This document shows positions 1-8,340 of a stretch of DNA of 21,499 nucleotides, piece after piece. Below the pieces are notes generated by a model that did not search any database, was not told where the DNA came from, and worked only from the letters and a program-made list of their open reading frames with translations. Location of the stretch: positions 1-21,499 of the forward strand of contig BAAFSQ010000172.1 of assembly GCA_054661495.1 (NCBI GenBank), in the 5' to 3' direction. This DNA is from Zygophlyctis sp. KS116 (Eukaryota > Chytridiomycota). The position numbers and the translations under genes were made by a program. Numbering within the stretch: the stretch's first letter is position 1; each line of letters begins with the position of its first letter.

Positions 1-77
1 ATTTGGCTACGTCAAGGGGAAAACTATTAATTATCTCAAGTTTGGTGAGCCCTGCGCTAATAAAAATTTTTAAAGTC
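1..77. repeat. Left terminal inverted repeat (77 bp)
   Basis: The first 77 bases are the exact reverse complement of the last 77 bases of the window. The match stops after position 77, where the flanks diverge. Short perfect inverted repeats at both ends are typical of linear mitochondrial chromosomes and linear mitochondrial plasmids, where they serve as telomeres. No gene is seen in it. An inverted-repeat assembly artefact cannot be excluded from sequence alone. Confidence 0.93.
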
Positions 78-360
78 TTAGGGACCCCACATTTCCCAAT
101 GTGGGTCCGTAACATCAAATAAAGGAAAGCTAGGATTGCATTTCATAAGATAAATAGAACCTTTAATCTCATTAAGAAAGTGAGGACTAATAGATTTAAA
201 AGTGTGATTCTAAAGAAATCTTTGTAATGTTGAAATCCAAAGAATCGTAAGCTTTCTAGGAAATGATTAAGCATAAGAATGTACAGGTATAAATAATGTG
301 TATATCAAGATCTTACTAATGAACTGGGCGAGTGGGGAAATCTTTTTAGATGTGTGCGGC
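78..360. other. Subterminal non-coding region with one hairpin
   Basis: There is no open frame or tRNA fold here on either strand under UAG = Leu. Positions 82-108 form a perfect 11-12 bp hairpin (GGACCCCACATT / AATGTGGGTCC), a member of the GC-rich palindrome group found across this genome. The rest is A+T-rich. It lies downstream of nad2 at the left end, so it may hold the transcript 3' end or telomere-associated signals; that is inference. Confidence 0.6.
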
Positions 361-1734
361 TCAAATTTGGTATCCAATATAAGAGAATAAGATAGCCATT
401 AAGTCCATATAAGTAAGTAGGGTCATAAGAATAAAATTAAATCCTAAGATAAAATAAATAACTAAGTTTCCTTCTAATTTAGCGATAGGTAATGCATAAG
501 AACTAGGGGAGAATAATATATAATAAGCAATTCGAATGTAATTAGATACGGCAACAACAGTAGTAAGAATAATAATACTAAATAAGAAAGGATGAAAGAC
601 TAAGAAAGTTTTAGAGAGTAATAAGTATTTAGCAAAGAAACCAGGTAAAGGAGGGATCCCAGCGATAGAGAATAAAGATATAACTAAAGAGAAAGCCATG
701 AAAGGATTAGTTTTAAATAAACCTTTTAATTGTGTGAAAGAATCCATATCTTTTTCATAAATCCGGTAAAGTGCGATTAAAATAATAAAGATGTTAAGTA
801 CGGGTAAAATATAAAGTACAACATTGTAAAGAACTAAGCCAGAATATTGAATAATAATTAAGAAATAACCTAAATTAGCAATAGCACTGAAAGCTAAGAA
901 TCTTCTAATTTTGAATTGTTGATATAAAGCAAATGAACCAATAATAAGAGATAAGAATCCAGCAATAATAAAGAAATTGTTTTGACACTCTAAGAAATCT
1001 ACTAAGTTAAGAGCTAAGAAAATGTATAATAATTTAGGAATATTAGAGATGTAAGCAGCGATAGGTAAGTTAGTAGTATCATAAAGGTCCGGAGCCCAGT
1101 AATGAAGAGGAGCAGCACCCATTTTAAATAATAAAGCGAAAATAATCATAATAACAGGTAAATCAAGAGATTGAAAAGACATAGCAATATAAACAGATTC
1201 AAACTCTAAACTACCAGTAATATGATATAAAATAGCGAGACCTAAAAGTAAGAAAGCAGTACTAAAAGCACTAAGTAAGAAATATTTTAATGAAGCAGAT
1301 AAAGCCTCTTGTTTTTTTACACCATTACCAATAATAATAATATAAAGAGATAAATTAAAAAGTTCCCAAGAGATAAAGAAGATAATAAAGTTATAACTTT
1401 CTAAAAGGAAAGAAGCACTAATAAGGTTAGTAAAAAGAATAAGATAAAACTCAGGTTTAAATTTGATATCTCTGTAAGCAACTAAAAGGATGAGGGCAAT
1501 CAATATAAGTAATGACTCTTGAGCTAAAACAGCTTGGTTAATTCGAAGACAATCATTTAATAAAGTAATAGCAAATCCATCATAAAAAATGAAAGTATCA
1601 AAAACACTAGAGGCAAAAGCGAGAGCTAAAGAGATAATAGCCAATCTATAAATATAAGCATTCTGTTCAACTTTCATCCCAGAGAACACAATAATATGTA
1701 AGAAAAGGTTAATAAAAAGTAAATTAGTTAACAT
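361..1734 (-). CDS. nad2: NADH dehydrogenase subunit 2 (complex I)
   Basis: The 457-residue, almost wholly hydrophobic protein has about 13 membrane segments and is a proton-pumping, antiporter-like subunit of complex I in the inner membrane. The family core is visible: a 'KYFLLSAFSTAFLLLG' block near residue 150, 'FKMGAAPLHYWAPDLYD' near 205-220, and the late 'SIAGIPPLPGFFAKY' block near 360. It starts at ATG and ends with TGA, one of only two TGA stops in the window; the only tRNA-Trp seen has anticodon CCA, so TGA is probably a true stop here. It is the last gene before the left telomere, 34 nt after cox3 in transcription order. It has no UAG codon, using CTT/CTC/TTG beside TTA for leucine, unlike nad4 or nad5. 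Confidence 0.95.
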   Translation of the reverse strand: MLTNLLFINLFLHIIVFSGMKVEQNAYIYRLAIISLALAFASSVFDTFIFYDGFAITLLNDCLRINQAVLAQESLLILIALILLVAYRDIKFKPEFYLILFTNLISASFLLESYNFIIFFISWELFNLSLYIIIIGNGVKKQEALSASLKYFLLSAFSTAFLLLGLAILYHITGSLEFESVYIAMSFQSLDLPVIMIIFALLFKMGAAPLHYWAPDLYDTTNLPIAAYISNIPKLLYIFLALNLVDFLECQNNFFIIAGFLSLIIGSFALYQQFKIRRFLAFSAIANLGYFLIIIQYSGLVLYNVVLYILPVLNIFIILIALYRIYEKDMDSFTQLKGLFKTNPFMAFSLVISLFSIAGIPPLPGFFAKYLLLSKTFLVFHPFLFSIIILTTVVAVSNYIRIAYYILFSPSSYALPIAKLEGNLVIYFILGFNFILMTLLTYMDLMAILFSYIGYQI

Positions 1735-1768
1735 TATGAGAAGGAATAAAAATTAATAAATGGTCCAA

Positions 1769-2542
1769 TTATGATCCCCACCAATAATAAACGACGAAGA
1801 CAAATAACCAAACAACATCAACAAGATGCCAATAATAAATAGCAAACTCGAAACATAAGTGATGCTCAATAGTAAAATGATCATATAAAATTCTCAAATA
1901 AGAGACAATTAAGAAAAGAACACCGACAATAACATGTAAAGCGTGTAATCCAGTAGTCATATAGAAAATAGAACCATAAACAGAATCAGCGATAGTAACT
2001 TCTCCATAAAAATACTCATTATATTGTAAGAAAAGGAATAAAGCTCCAAATAAGATAGTAAAGAAAGTCATCCAAAGACTAAGATATTTTTGTCCAGCAA
2101 GGAAAGCATTATGAGCGATAGTTAAAATGAAACCAGATGCAACTAAAACAGAACTACCTAATAATGGAATAGCCCAAGTGTTAACGGGATTAATACCCTC
2201 CGGAGGCCATTGAACACCGAACTCAATAGAAGGAGCTAAACTAGAATGAAAGAAAGCCCAAAAGAAACTAGAGAATAACATAATTTCAGAAATAAGGAAA
2301 AGTAAGAAACCAATTAAGATACCATTTTGTACTTTTTTAGTATGAAAACCAGCTTTAGCTTCTCTAATAACATCTCTCCACCATTGGAAAGCGATAAGTA
2401 AAACCAAGGCAATTTGAACATAGAAATAAGGACCCATATGAGTCAACCATTTAACAACAGTGAATCCTAAAGATAATAATGAAAAAGATAGCATAATCGG
2501 CCAAGGAGAAACGTCCACTAAATGATAAGGATGTTTATACAT
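1769..2542 (-). CDS. cox3: Cytochrome c oxidase subunit III
   Basis: The 257-residue protein has seven membrane segments and is a core subunit of complex IV. It opens with the classic 'HPYHLVDVSPWPI' motif (residues 4-16). Other conserved stretches are 'WWRDVIREA' near residue 55, 'ILFLISEIMLFSSFFWAFFH'-type text near 78-100, 'WPPEGINPVNTWAIPLLGS' near 112-130, and 'TGLHALHVIVG' near 197-207, and it ends 'VDVVWLFVFVVYYWWGS'. ATG start and TAA stop. Length and motifs match fungal Cox3 (about 260-270 aa). There is no UAG codon. It sits between nad4L and nad2 on the same strand, probably in one polycistronic transcript. Confidence 0.97.
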   Translation of the reverse strand: MYKHPYHLVDVSPWPIMLSFSLLSLGFTVVKWLTHMGPYFYVQIALVLLIAFQWWRDVIREAKAGFHTKKVQNGILIGFLLFLISEIMLFSSFFWAFFHSSLAPSIEFGVQWPPEGINPVNTWAIPLLGSSVLVASGFILTIAHNAFLAGQKYLSLWMTFFTILFGALFLFLQYNEYFYGEVTIADSVYGSIFYMTTGLHALHVIVGVLFLIVSYLRILYDHFTIEHHLCFEFAIYYWHLVDVVWLFVFVVYYWWGS

Positions 2543-2595
2543 AAAAATCTCAAATCCTAATTCTTAAAAGATACCCCCCGGTCTGAGTGCAAAAG

Positions 2596-2877
2596 TTAGA
2601 ATGTACCTAATGTACCTTTATTAGGATAGAAATTAATGAGTATAGCTAATCCAAAAGCAGATTCAGCACCAGCAAGTGGTAAAATGATTAAAGTAACTAA
2701 TATACCTACAGCATCATCTAAAATAAAAGAAACTTGTAAGAAAATTAACCCAATAGCTAAAAGTAAAACCTCTAAAGCAATAAGTAAGAAAATGAGATTT
2801 CGATTACCGTTAAAAAGGAACATCACCACCCCCAAAATAAATAAGAAAAAAGAAAGTGTTAAACTTAATAAAATCAT
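2596..2877 (-). CDS. nad4L: NADH dehydrogenase subunit 4L
   Basis: The 93-residue, three-helix subunit of the complex I membrane arm is close to the usual 89 aa. Family marks are 'NRNLIFLLIALEVLLLAIGL' near residues 25-44, with the conserved Glu in helix 2, then 'LDDAVGILVTLIILPLAGAESAFGLAIL' spread over 53-81 with the second membrane Glu ('GAESA'). ATG start, TAA stop, no UAG codon. Many fungi have nad4L directly before nad5; here it lies between nad6 and cox3 while nad5 is far away, so that pairing has been lost. Confidence 0.95.
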   Translation of the reverse strand: MILLSLTLSFFLFILGVVMFLFNGNRNLIFLLIALEVLLLAIGLIFLQVSFILDDAVGILVTLIILPLAGAESAFGLAILINFYPNKGTLGTF

Positions 2878-2906
2878 TATTAAATAAAGTCAAAATTTCT
2901 AAATAT

Positions 2907-2965
2907 CACCACCCCCCGGGCCCCCATACCCTGCATTTTTAACGGACCCCCGGGGGGGGCCCTCC
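2907..2965. repeat. Decayed GC-rich palindrome cluster between nad6 and nad4L
   Basis: Runs of C and G (CCCCCCGGGCCCCC, then GGACCCCCGGGGGGGGCCC) surround a broken 'CCCTGCATT' half of the A-type palindrome. It resembles the A/B elements elsewhere but the arms no longer match well. It ends right at the nad6 stop codon. Confidence 0.6.
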
Positions 2966-2966
2966 A

Positions 2967-3524
2967 TTAAGCTAAAGTGATCCATAAAACTCCAATTAAA
3001 ATTAACCAAAGAATATAACTAATCAGAACAATAATAAGAGGCCATTTAATATAAAGTAACTCAGCTAAGACATGAATATCAGTATAACTTTGTACAGCAT
3101 CAGACCAATTAACATTAAAGTAAGTAAAAATCATATCATTTTCTAAATAAACTAATCTAAAAGAATAAGCTAGAGCAGAAGCTAATAAGAAAATCATAAA
3201 GTAATACAAGTAATTAACCCATTTATTAGAGTCGACCCCCCTTAAGGTGGGTCCAGAGTAATCTAGTTTTTCAGTAGCCCAATTATCTAAAGGAACCATC
3301 ATAATAACAAAAAGGAAAAGAATAGCAATAGCTCCAATATAAACAATGAGATAAGTAAGTCCTAAGAAAAAGAAATTAAGAATAATGAAAATGAAGGATG
3401 AGAAAATGAATAGAGAGATTAAAGCTAGAAGTTTTTGTATAGGATCCCATTGTGTGACTAGGACTAAGGCGGAAATAAAGATACCCAGATTAGCGGCCAG
3501 GAAAATATAGTTTAACATATTCAA
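2967..3524 (-). CDS. nad6: NADH dehydrogenase subunit 6
   Basis: The 185-residue complex I membrane subunit has five predicted helices. The key family motif is present: 'GLTYLIVYIGAIAILFLFVI' near residues 55-74 (pi-bulge helix 3 with YIGAIAILF), followed by 'MMVPLDN'. The C-terminal helix is 'WPLIIVLISYILWLILIGV'. ATG start, TAA stop, no UAG. Between the soluble loop and helix 4 a GC palindrome (3234-3253) is translated in frame as 'GPTLRGVDS', a segment I do not expect in the family. It lies 20 nt downstream of cox2. Confidence 0.93.
   Translation of the reverse strand: MNMLNYIFLAANLGIFISALVLVTQWDPIQKLLALISLFIFSSFIFIILNFFFLGLTYLIVYIGAIAILFLFVIMMVPLDNWATEKLDYSGPTLRGVDSNKWVNYLYYFMIFLLASALAYSFRLVYLENDMIFTYFNVNWSDAVQSYTDIHVLAELLYIKWPLIIVLISYILWLILIGVLWITLA
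3234..3253. repeat. B-type palindrome inside nad6
   Basis: GACCCCCCTTAAGGTGGGTC is an imperfect palindrome of the GGACCCCC..GGGGGTCC family. It is read through by nad6 without a frame break and adds Gly-Pro-Thr-Leu-Arg-Gly-Val-Asp to a loop before the fourth helix, where an insertion should be tolerated. Confidence 0.7.
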
Positions 3525-3544
3525 TAAAGTATCAAATATATAGA

Positions 3545-4285
3545 TTAACGAAAGCTATTAAGGAAGTTAATGTAAGAATTAAGACTAACGGCATGTAAAC
3601 CAATAGGCATAAAACCATGTAAAATCCCACAAAGCTCAGAGCATTGTCCATAGAAAGTAGAAGGTCTGGTAATAACAAATCCAACAGAGTTTAATCTTCC
3701 TGGAATAGCATCACTTTTAATACCTAAGGAAGGAATAGCAAAACTATGTAAAACATCATTAGAAGTAACTAACAATCTGACACTAGTATTAACAGGTAAA
3801 ACTAAGTAATTATCAACAGTAAGTAATCTATTATCACCCACCTCTAAATCTTCATCCTGAACTAAGAAAGAGTCGAAATTAATATGATCCCCAATAGAAT
3901 CTACGTAATCAGAATACTCATAATTCCAATACCATTGATTACCAGAAACTTTAACAGTAACCTCGGCATCAAGAATTTCATCCATAACATATAAAAGAAT
4001 TAAACTAGGAATACCAATAGCCCATAAAATTAAAGCAGGAGAAATAGTCCAAGCTAATTCAATCTCATCCCCATGTCTAAGATCTCTCAGAAAATCCCTT
4101 TGAATTAAAGCACTAACAAAGAACCAAAGAACGACAGTTAAAATAATAATTAAATAAAATATGATAGCATCATGTAATTCAATAATACCCTACATATTAT
4201 TAGAAGCCGGATCTTGGAATCCATAAGACCAATCATTAGCAAAATCGGCACAAATAGCCCAATTAGCCATAATATAAAGAGTCAT
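3545..4285 (-). CDS. cox2: Cytochrome c oxidase subunit II
   Basis: The 246-residue protein carries the binuclear CuA centre that takes electrons from cytochrome c. Visible features: two N-terminal membrane helices (about residues 40-62 and 80-100), the aromatic 'GNQWYWNYEYSDY' patch near 115-127, then the CuA ligands: His in 'VLHSFAIPSLG' and the 'CSELCGILHGFM' block (two Cys, Glu, His, Met). One in-frame UAG (4190-4192, codon 32) lies in the N-terminal 'SNNM-x-GIIELHD' segment; read as Leu it joins the N-terminal helix part to the rest. Most Cox2 have Glu or Gln at this site, so this UAG is the least typical Leu position. Start: ATG at 4285; a second in-frame ATG at 4270 is possible. TAA stop. 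Confidence 0.95.
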
Positions 4286-4356
4286 AATTAGGATAGGTGG
4301 GGGGGTATTTCTTATATAATAAGCAACCTCGGGGAGGGTTCTGAACCTTTTACTCC

Positions 4357-4453
4357 TAGCATTGTGCAAATGCTGGAACTACTCCAAGCATTGTGCAAAT
4401 GCTGGAACTACTCCAAGCATTGTGCAAATGCTGGAACTACTCCAAGCATTGTG
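4357..4453. repeat. 29-bp tandem repeat of A-type hairpins, 3.3 copies
   Basis: The unit AAGCATTGTGCAAATGCTGG + AACTACTCC is repeated at 4357-4385, 4386-4414 and 4415-4443, with a partial copy at 4444-4453. The first copy differs only in its first base. Each unit contains a small hairpin AGCATT..AATGCT, the core of the A-type palindrome. It lies in the spacer between the nad3 stop and the cox2 start. The near identity of the units implies recent expansion, probably by slippage. Confidence 0.93.
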
Positions 4454-4482
4454 GGGGCACTAGGTGATATTAAAAATTTACA

Positions 4483-5742
4483 TTAGCTCTAATGGACCGA
4501 TCGCTGGGATTGAAGTGATTTAAAGTCTTGAGAGGTTCCTAATTTCAGGGCACCTTTTTTCCATTCATAAATAAAACCTAGTGTTAAAATAATCATAAAG
4601 AATAAGTAAGCTAATAAAGGAATAGGACTTTGCATAGTTTGTAAGATAGTAGCTAAGGGGAAAATGAATATAATTTCGAGGTCAAAAATGAGATATAAGA
4701 TACCAATAATCCAATAAAGAACATCAAACTTAATTCTAGCGTTAGTATGAATAGGGTCAAATCCGCACTCATAAGAAGACAGTTTTTCACTATCTTTCTG
4801 TGAGAGACTAGTTAAGAAATTCATAAGGTATAAAACACTTAAAATGATAGCGATAAGGAAAATAAGACATGCTAAACTGAGGCCAAAACTGTACTCCCAT
4901 AATTCCATAGGAGAATGAAGGAAATAAAGGTTGTAAGTTTTTTTAATGTTATATCGATAGTTATAATAATCTAGGTCATGCATACAACGATAAGTTTCAA
5001 TCAGACTAGGGAAAATCTCTTTGTTAACAAGCATCCGTAATCTTTTAGCATAAAGTTCTTTAGGTAAATCATTAAATCCTAACTAATTATTGGGGTCTAA
5101 TTTAGTAATATCATACCGGAAAGTCATAGTAGGGAAATTAGAAGTGTTCTCATAAGCTAAACCATAACCAACCCAAACTCTAGAGCGTTTTAAGAGCTCT
5201 GAATCAAGGAAAGATTCATAGAATGGGAAAATAGTATTGAAAGAAGGCCATCCTCTAGAGACCATATATTTATCAATTAACTCAATAAGATGGGCAAAGA
5301 AGGAATCATAGTAAAATAGGAAAATGAGACCTAAAATAAGTAATCCACAAATCCGAACCTAAATGAGAGATTGATTAGTAAAATACTTGTAAAGGTAAGT
5401 GCAAAGGAAAAGAACTAGCATAATAATAAAGATAACAGTGTAATCGTTTTGTAACCGATAAGTACACATAATGCCATTGTAAATAAAATTATCGATACAC
5501 TGAAATTTCATCTCTGAAAAGAAGAATTTGTCCTCACTTAATTTAAAGAACATAGGTACAGACAAGTTTCGAACTCTCCAAAGAAATAAGTCTCTAGAGA
5601 GGTAAATACCATAAATAAGAACTGAAACAGAAACGATTAATAAAGTAATATGAATGAAACGAAAAAGAACCCCTAAAGGGGCCCCAATAGGAGGGAAAGA
5701 AAAATTTCTTATGGATTTGTCCATTGGAGAATAAAAAGTCAT
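4483..5742 (-). CDS. nad3: Unknown N-terminal region fused in frame to NADH dehydrogenase subunit 3
   Basis: With UAG = Leu this is one open frame of 419 residues. The C-terminal third is Nad3: 'SPMELWEYSFG' near residue 277, helix 1, 'SSYECGFDP' with the conserved Cys near 325 (the active/deactive switch loop in family members), then 'RIKFDVLYWIIGILYLIFDL' and 'FIFPLA'. Ordinary Nad3 is about 115-130 aa. The preceding roughly 275 residues match nothing I recognise; they hold three probable membrane segments (about 24-48, 103-121, 127-147) and a soluble stretch rich in Tyr, Arg and Asp. Three UAG codons occur (5359-5361, 5083-5085, 4489-4491), then TAA. The start ATG at 5742 lies in an 85-bp copy of the atp6 leader, so the first eight codons resemble those of atp6. 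A separate Nad3 start at the internal 'MELWEYSFG' Met is possible. Confidence 0.85.
4494..4508. repeat. Remnant of a B/A element forming the nad3 3' end
   Basis: GGACCGATCGCTGGG equals the outer edges of a B element (GGACC..GTC) joined to the right half of an A element (GCTGGG), with the hairpin arms lost. A near copy, GGACCAGTCGCTGGG, lies at the atp8 3' end (14683-14697). In nad3 it encodes the last residues before the stop (the Gln-Arg-Ser-Val region). Confidence 0.55.
5668..5685. repeat. C-like palindrome inside the orf-nad3 N-terminus
   Basis: AACCCCTAAAGGGGCCCC belongs to the C family (GGGGCCCC-TTTA-GGGGTT on the coding strand). It is translated as 'GAPLGV' near residue 22, just after the part copied from atp6. 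Confidence 0.55.
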
Positions 5743-5804
5743 TTTAGAAGTATTTCACACATACACACTATACTTATCTTTCGAAAATTATCCTATCCTA
5801 AGAG
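5720..5804. repeat. 85-bp direct repeat, copy 1 (orf-nad3 leader and start)
   Basis: These 85 bases are identical to 14487-14571. They hold 62 bases upstream of the ATG and the first 23 coding bases (MTFYSPM plus two bases). In atp6 the coding part fits the family N-terminus ('SPMEQYEI'), so that copy is presumably the original and this one the duplicate that supplied a leader and start codon to orf-nad3. Confidence 0.95.
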
Positions 5805-5805
5805 T

Positions 5806-5913
5806 CACTATTGGGCCCCCTTGGGGGGGGCGACAAGCCCCTAATTTAAAATTAGGGGTGCCCCCAGCCCCTAATTTCAAATTCTGGGGTCAAGCCGGGC
5901 CCCGATCCAGGCT
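5806..5913. repeat. GC palindrome cluster between cox1 and orf-nad3
   Basis: Successive hairpins: GGGCCCCCTTGGGGGGG, then AGCCCCTAATTTAAAATTAGGGG, then a diverged second copy CCCCTAATTTCAAATTCTGGGG, and CCGGGCCCCG. The two middle hairpins are tandem relatives about 30 bp apart. No gene is seen. The cluster starts two bases after the 85-bp repeat and reaches the cox1 stop. Confidence 0.75.
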
Positions 5914-7383
<1,470 letters not shown>

Positions 7384-7390
7384 ACAAGTG

Positions 7391-7404
7391 ACTATCTTAT
7401 CTTT
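7391..7404 (-). promoter_or_regulatory. Leader motif shared by cox1 and atp6
   Basis: The word ACTATCTTATCTTT, 8 bases upstream of the cox1 ATG, matches ACTATACTTATCTTT in the atp6 leader (14534-14548) and in its duplicate (5767-5781), apart from one A. On the transcript strand it reads AAAGATAAG(T)ATAGT. It could be a transcription start, a processing site or a translation-activator site; its role is unknown. Confidence 0.35.
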
Positions 7405-7592
7405 AGAGTTATAGCCCCAATACTGAGCATAATATAAGGAAAGTAAAATTTTAACCTTAAAACCTGGGCCCCCCCCCCCAGGGGGGCCGGACTAGGGCCT
7501 TTAAAATAAGTCTAACCTCATAAATCAGATGGGTCCGAATGGATCATCTGCCATCCTAAATGGACCAAGTTTTATATCTATGCGAGACCCCT

Positions 7593-7652
7593 CGGACCCA
7601 GCATTGTAAAATGCTGGGGTCCCGGACCCAGCATTGTAAAATGCTGGGGTCC
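7593..7652. repeat. Two tandem 30-bp A-type palindromes
   Basis: 7593-7622 and 7623-7652 are identical. Each is CGGACCCAGCATTGTAAAAT followed by GCTGGGGTCC, with a perfect stem GGACCCAGCATT / AATGCTGGGGTCC apart from one extra G. This is an A hairpin flanked by GGA/TCC arms. Confidence 0.93.
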
Positions 7653-7957
7653 CAATGGGACTCCTATCTTGAGAATATCCATATAGGATAGGGTCCCTCT
7701 GGACCCAGCATTGTAAGTGCTAGGGGTAAAGGGGGCCCTTTAGGCCGTTTTTCTTAAACTACATCCACAATATCTACTGGGGAGCCCCTTTAGGGGTGCC
7801 CCCATTTAATTAATAGAACGATAGGTTTTACCTATATCTTTGAACCATAATAGCTTTCTACTGGGGAGCCCCTTTTCCCCCAGCGACCCCCTATAGGGGG
7901 GTCCATTGGTCCAATCACTACAATTCGGTCCTACATCGATGGGTCCCAAAAAAAGGG

Positions 7958-8039
7958 TATGTCTGGTGGGAGTCGAACCCACAAGGCTTTCACCAGTTAC
8001 TTTAGAGATAACCGAGTTTTCCAATTTCTCCACAGACAC
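7958..8039 (-). tRNA. trnL(cua): tRNA-Leu with anticodon CUA (reads UAG)
   Basis: An 82-nt class II tRNA. The acceptor stem GTGTCTG/CAGACAT has a G1-U72 wobble, the D stem is GAG/CTC, and the anticodon stem GTTAT/GTAAC encloses the loop CTCTAAA, giving anticodon CUA. It has a long variable arm (13 nt with a GG/CC stem), a T stem GTGGG/CCCAC with loop TTCGACT, and discriminator A73. The long variable arm and A73 suit leucine identity. CUA pairs only with UAG, which directly supports UAG = Leu; other Leu codons need imported tRNAs. Spizellomyces mtDNA carries a tRNA of this kind. Confidence 0.95.
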
Positions 8040-8085
8040 AACCAATAAACCTCAATAGTACCTCCAGCATAGGATGCAGGGCCTC

Positions 8086-8156
8086 TAGAGACGATAGGAC
8101 TCGAACCTATAACAATAATTTTGGAGATTATTATTTTACCATTAAACTACATCTCT
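8086..8156 (-). tRNA. trnW(cca): tRNA-Trp (anticodon CCA)
   Basis: A 71-nt cloverleaf: acceptor AGAGATG/CGTCTCT (one U-G), D stem GTTT/AAAT, anticodon stem ATAAT/ATTAT with loop CTCCAAA, T stem ATAGG/CCTAT with loop TTCGAGT, A73. CCA reads UGG only, which fits UGA remaining a stop codon (used by nad2 and atp8). Confidence 0.95.
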
Positions 8157-8267
8157 AAACTTTCTGGATCCTATAGTATTTTTGTTGGGGGCACCTCTGG
8201 GGGCCCAGCACTCACAACGAACCCTGGTCGTTGGGCATTCCATATAGGCTTCGACCCGGTCCCAATT
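8157..8267. other. Spacer between trnW and trnP with a GC element
   Basis: The short spacer contains a degenerate GC palindrome near 8186-8204 (GGGGGCACCTCTGGGGGCCC) followed by a broken A-type end. No gene is seen. Confidence 0.5.
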
Positions 8268-8340
8268 TCAGAATGGCAGGACTTGAACCTACAACCTCTG
8301 CTACCCAAAAGCAGTACTCAACCAATTAAGCTACATTCTT
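8268..8340 (-). tRNA. trnP(ugg): tRNA-Pro (anticodon UGG)
   Basis: A 73-nt cloverleaf: anticodon stem CTGCT/AGCAG with loop TTTGGGT, so anticodon UGG, which can read all CCN. T stem GTAGG/CCTGC with loop TTCAAGT. The acceptor pairs AGAATG/CATTCT, but the first pair is A1-G72, a mismatch. Chytrid mitochondria are known to repair such mismatches by 5' tRNA editing (positions 1-3), so position 1 may be edited to C; that is inference. Nucleotide 1 (position 8340) is also the last base needed by trnD. Confidence 0.93.

Larger units (their letters stand above)
7384..7957. other. Palindrome-rich spacer between trnL and cox1
   Basis: I see no gene in this 574-base stretch. It holds a run of GC palindromes: GGGCCCCCCCCCCCAGGGGGG near 7468, two tandem A elements at 7593-7652, a half-decayed A at 7703, C elements at 7779-7803 and 7863-7880, and an A half carrying a B element near 7878-7908. 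The words 'TCTACTGGGGAGCCCCTTT' near 7772 and 'TTCTACTGGGGAGCCCCTTT' near 7857 are near-duplicate flanks. A stretch near 7750-7785 read on the minus strand resembles a tRNA 5' half ('GGATGTAGTTTAA') but has no matching 3' half. Confidence 0.6.

Noticed and set aside
2636-2887. Plus-strand 83-codon open frame opposite nad4L
   Set aside because: It is the complement of nad4L, with lysine-rich low-complexity content caused by the A-rich antisense strand.
4357-4453. A CRISPR-like array
   Set aside because: The 29-bp units are directly adjacent with no unique spacers and each is a small hairpin; this is a tandem repeat in mtDNA.
7513-7560. A plus-strand tRNA-Met around CTCATAA
   Set aside because: The possible anticodon stem has two mismatches, and no proper T arm or acceptor stem forms around it.
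7750-7785. A tRNA gene on the minus strand in the trnL-cox1 spacer
   Set aside because: Only a tRNA-like 5' half (GGATGTAGTTTAA) is visible; no anticodon or T arm with a matching acceptor follows.
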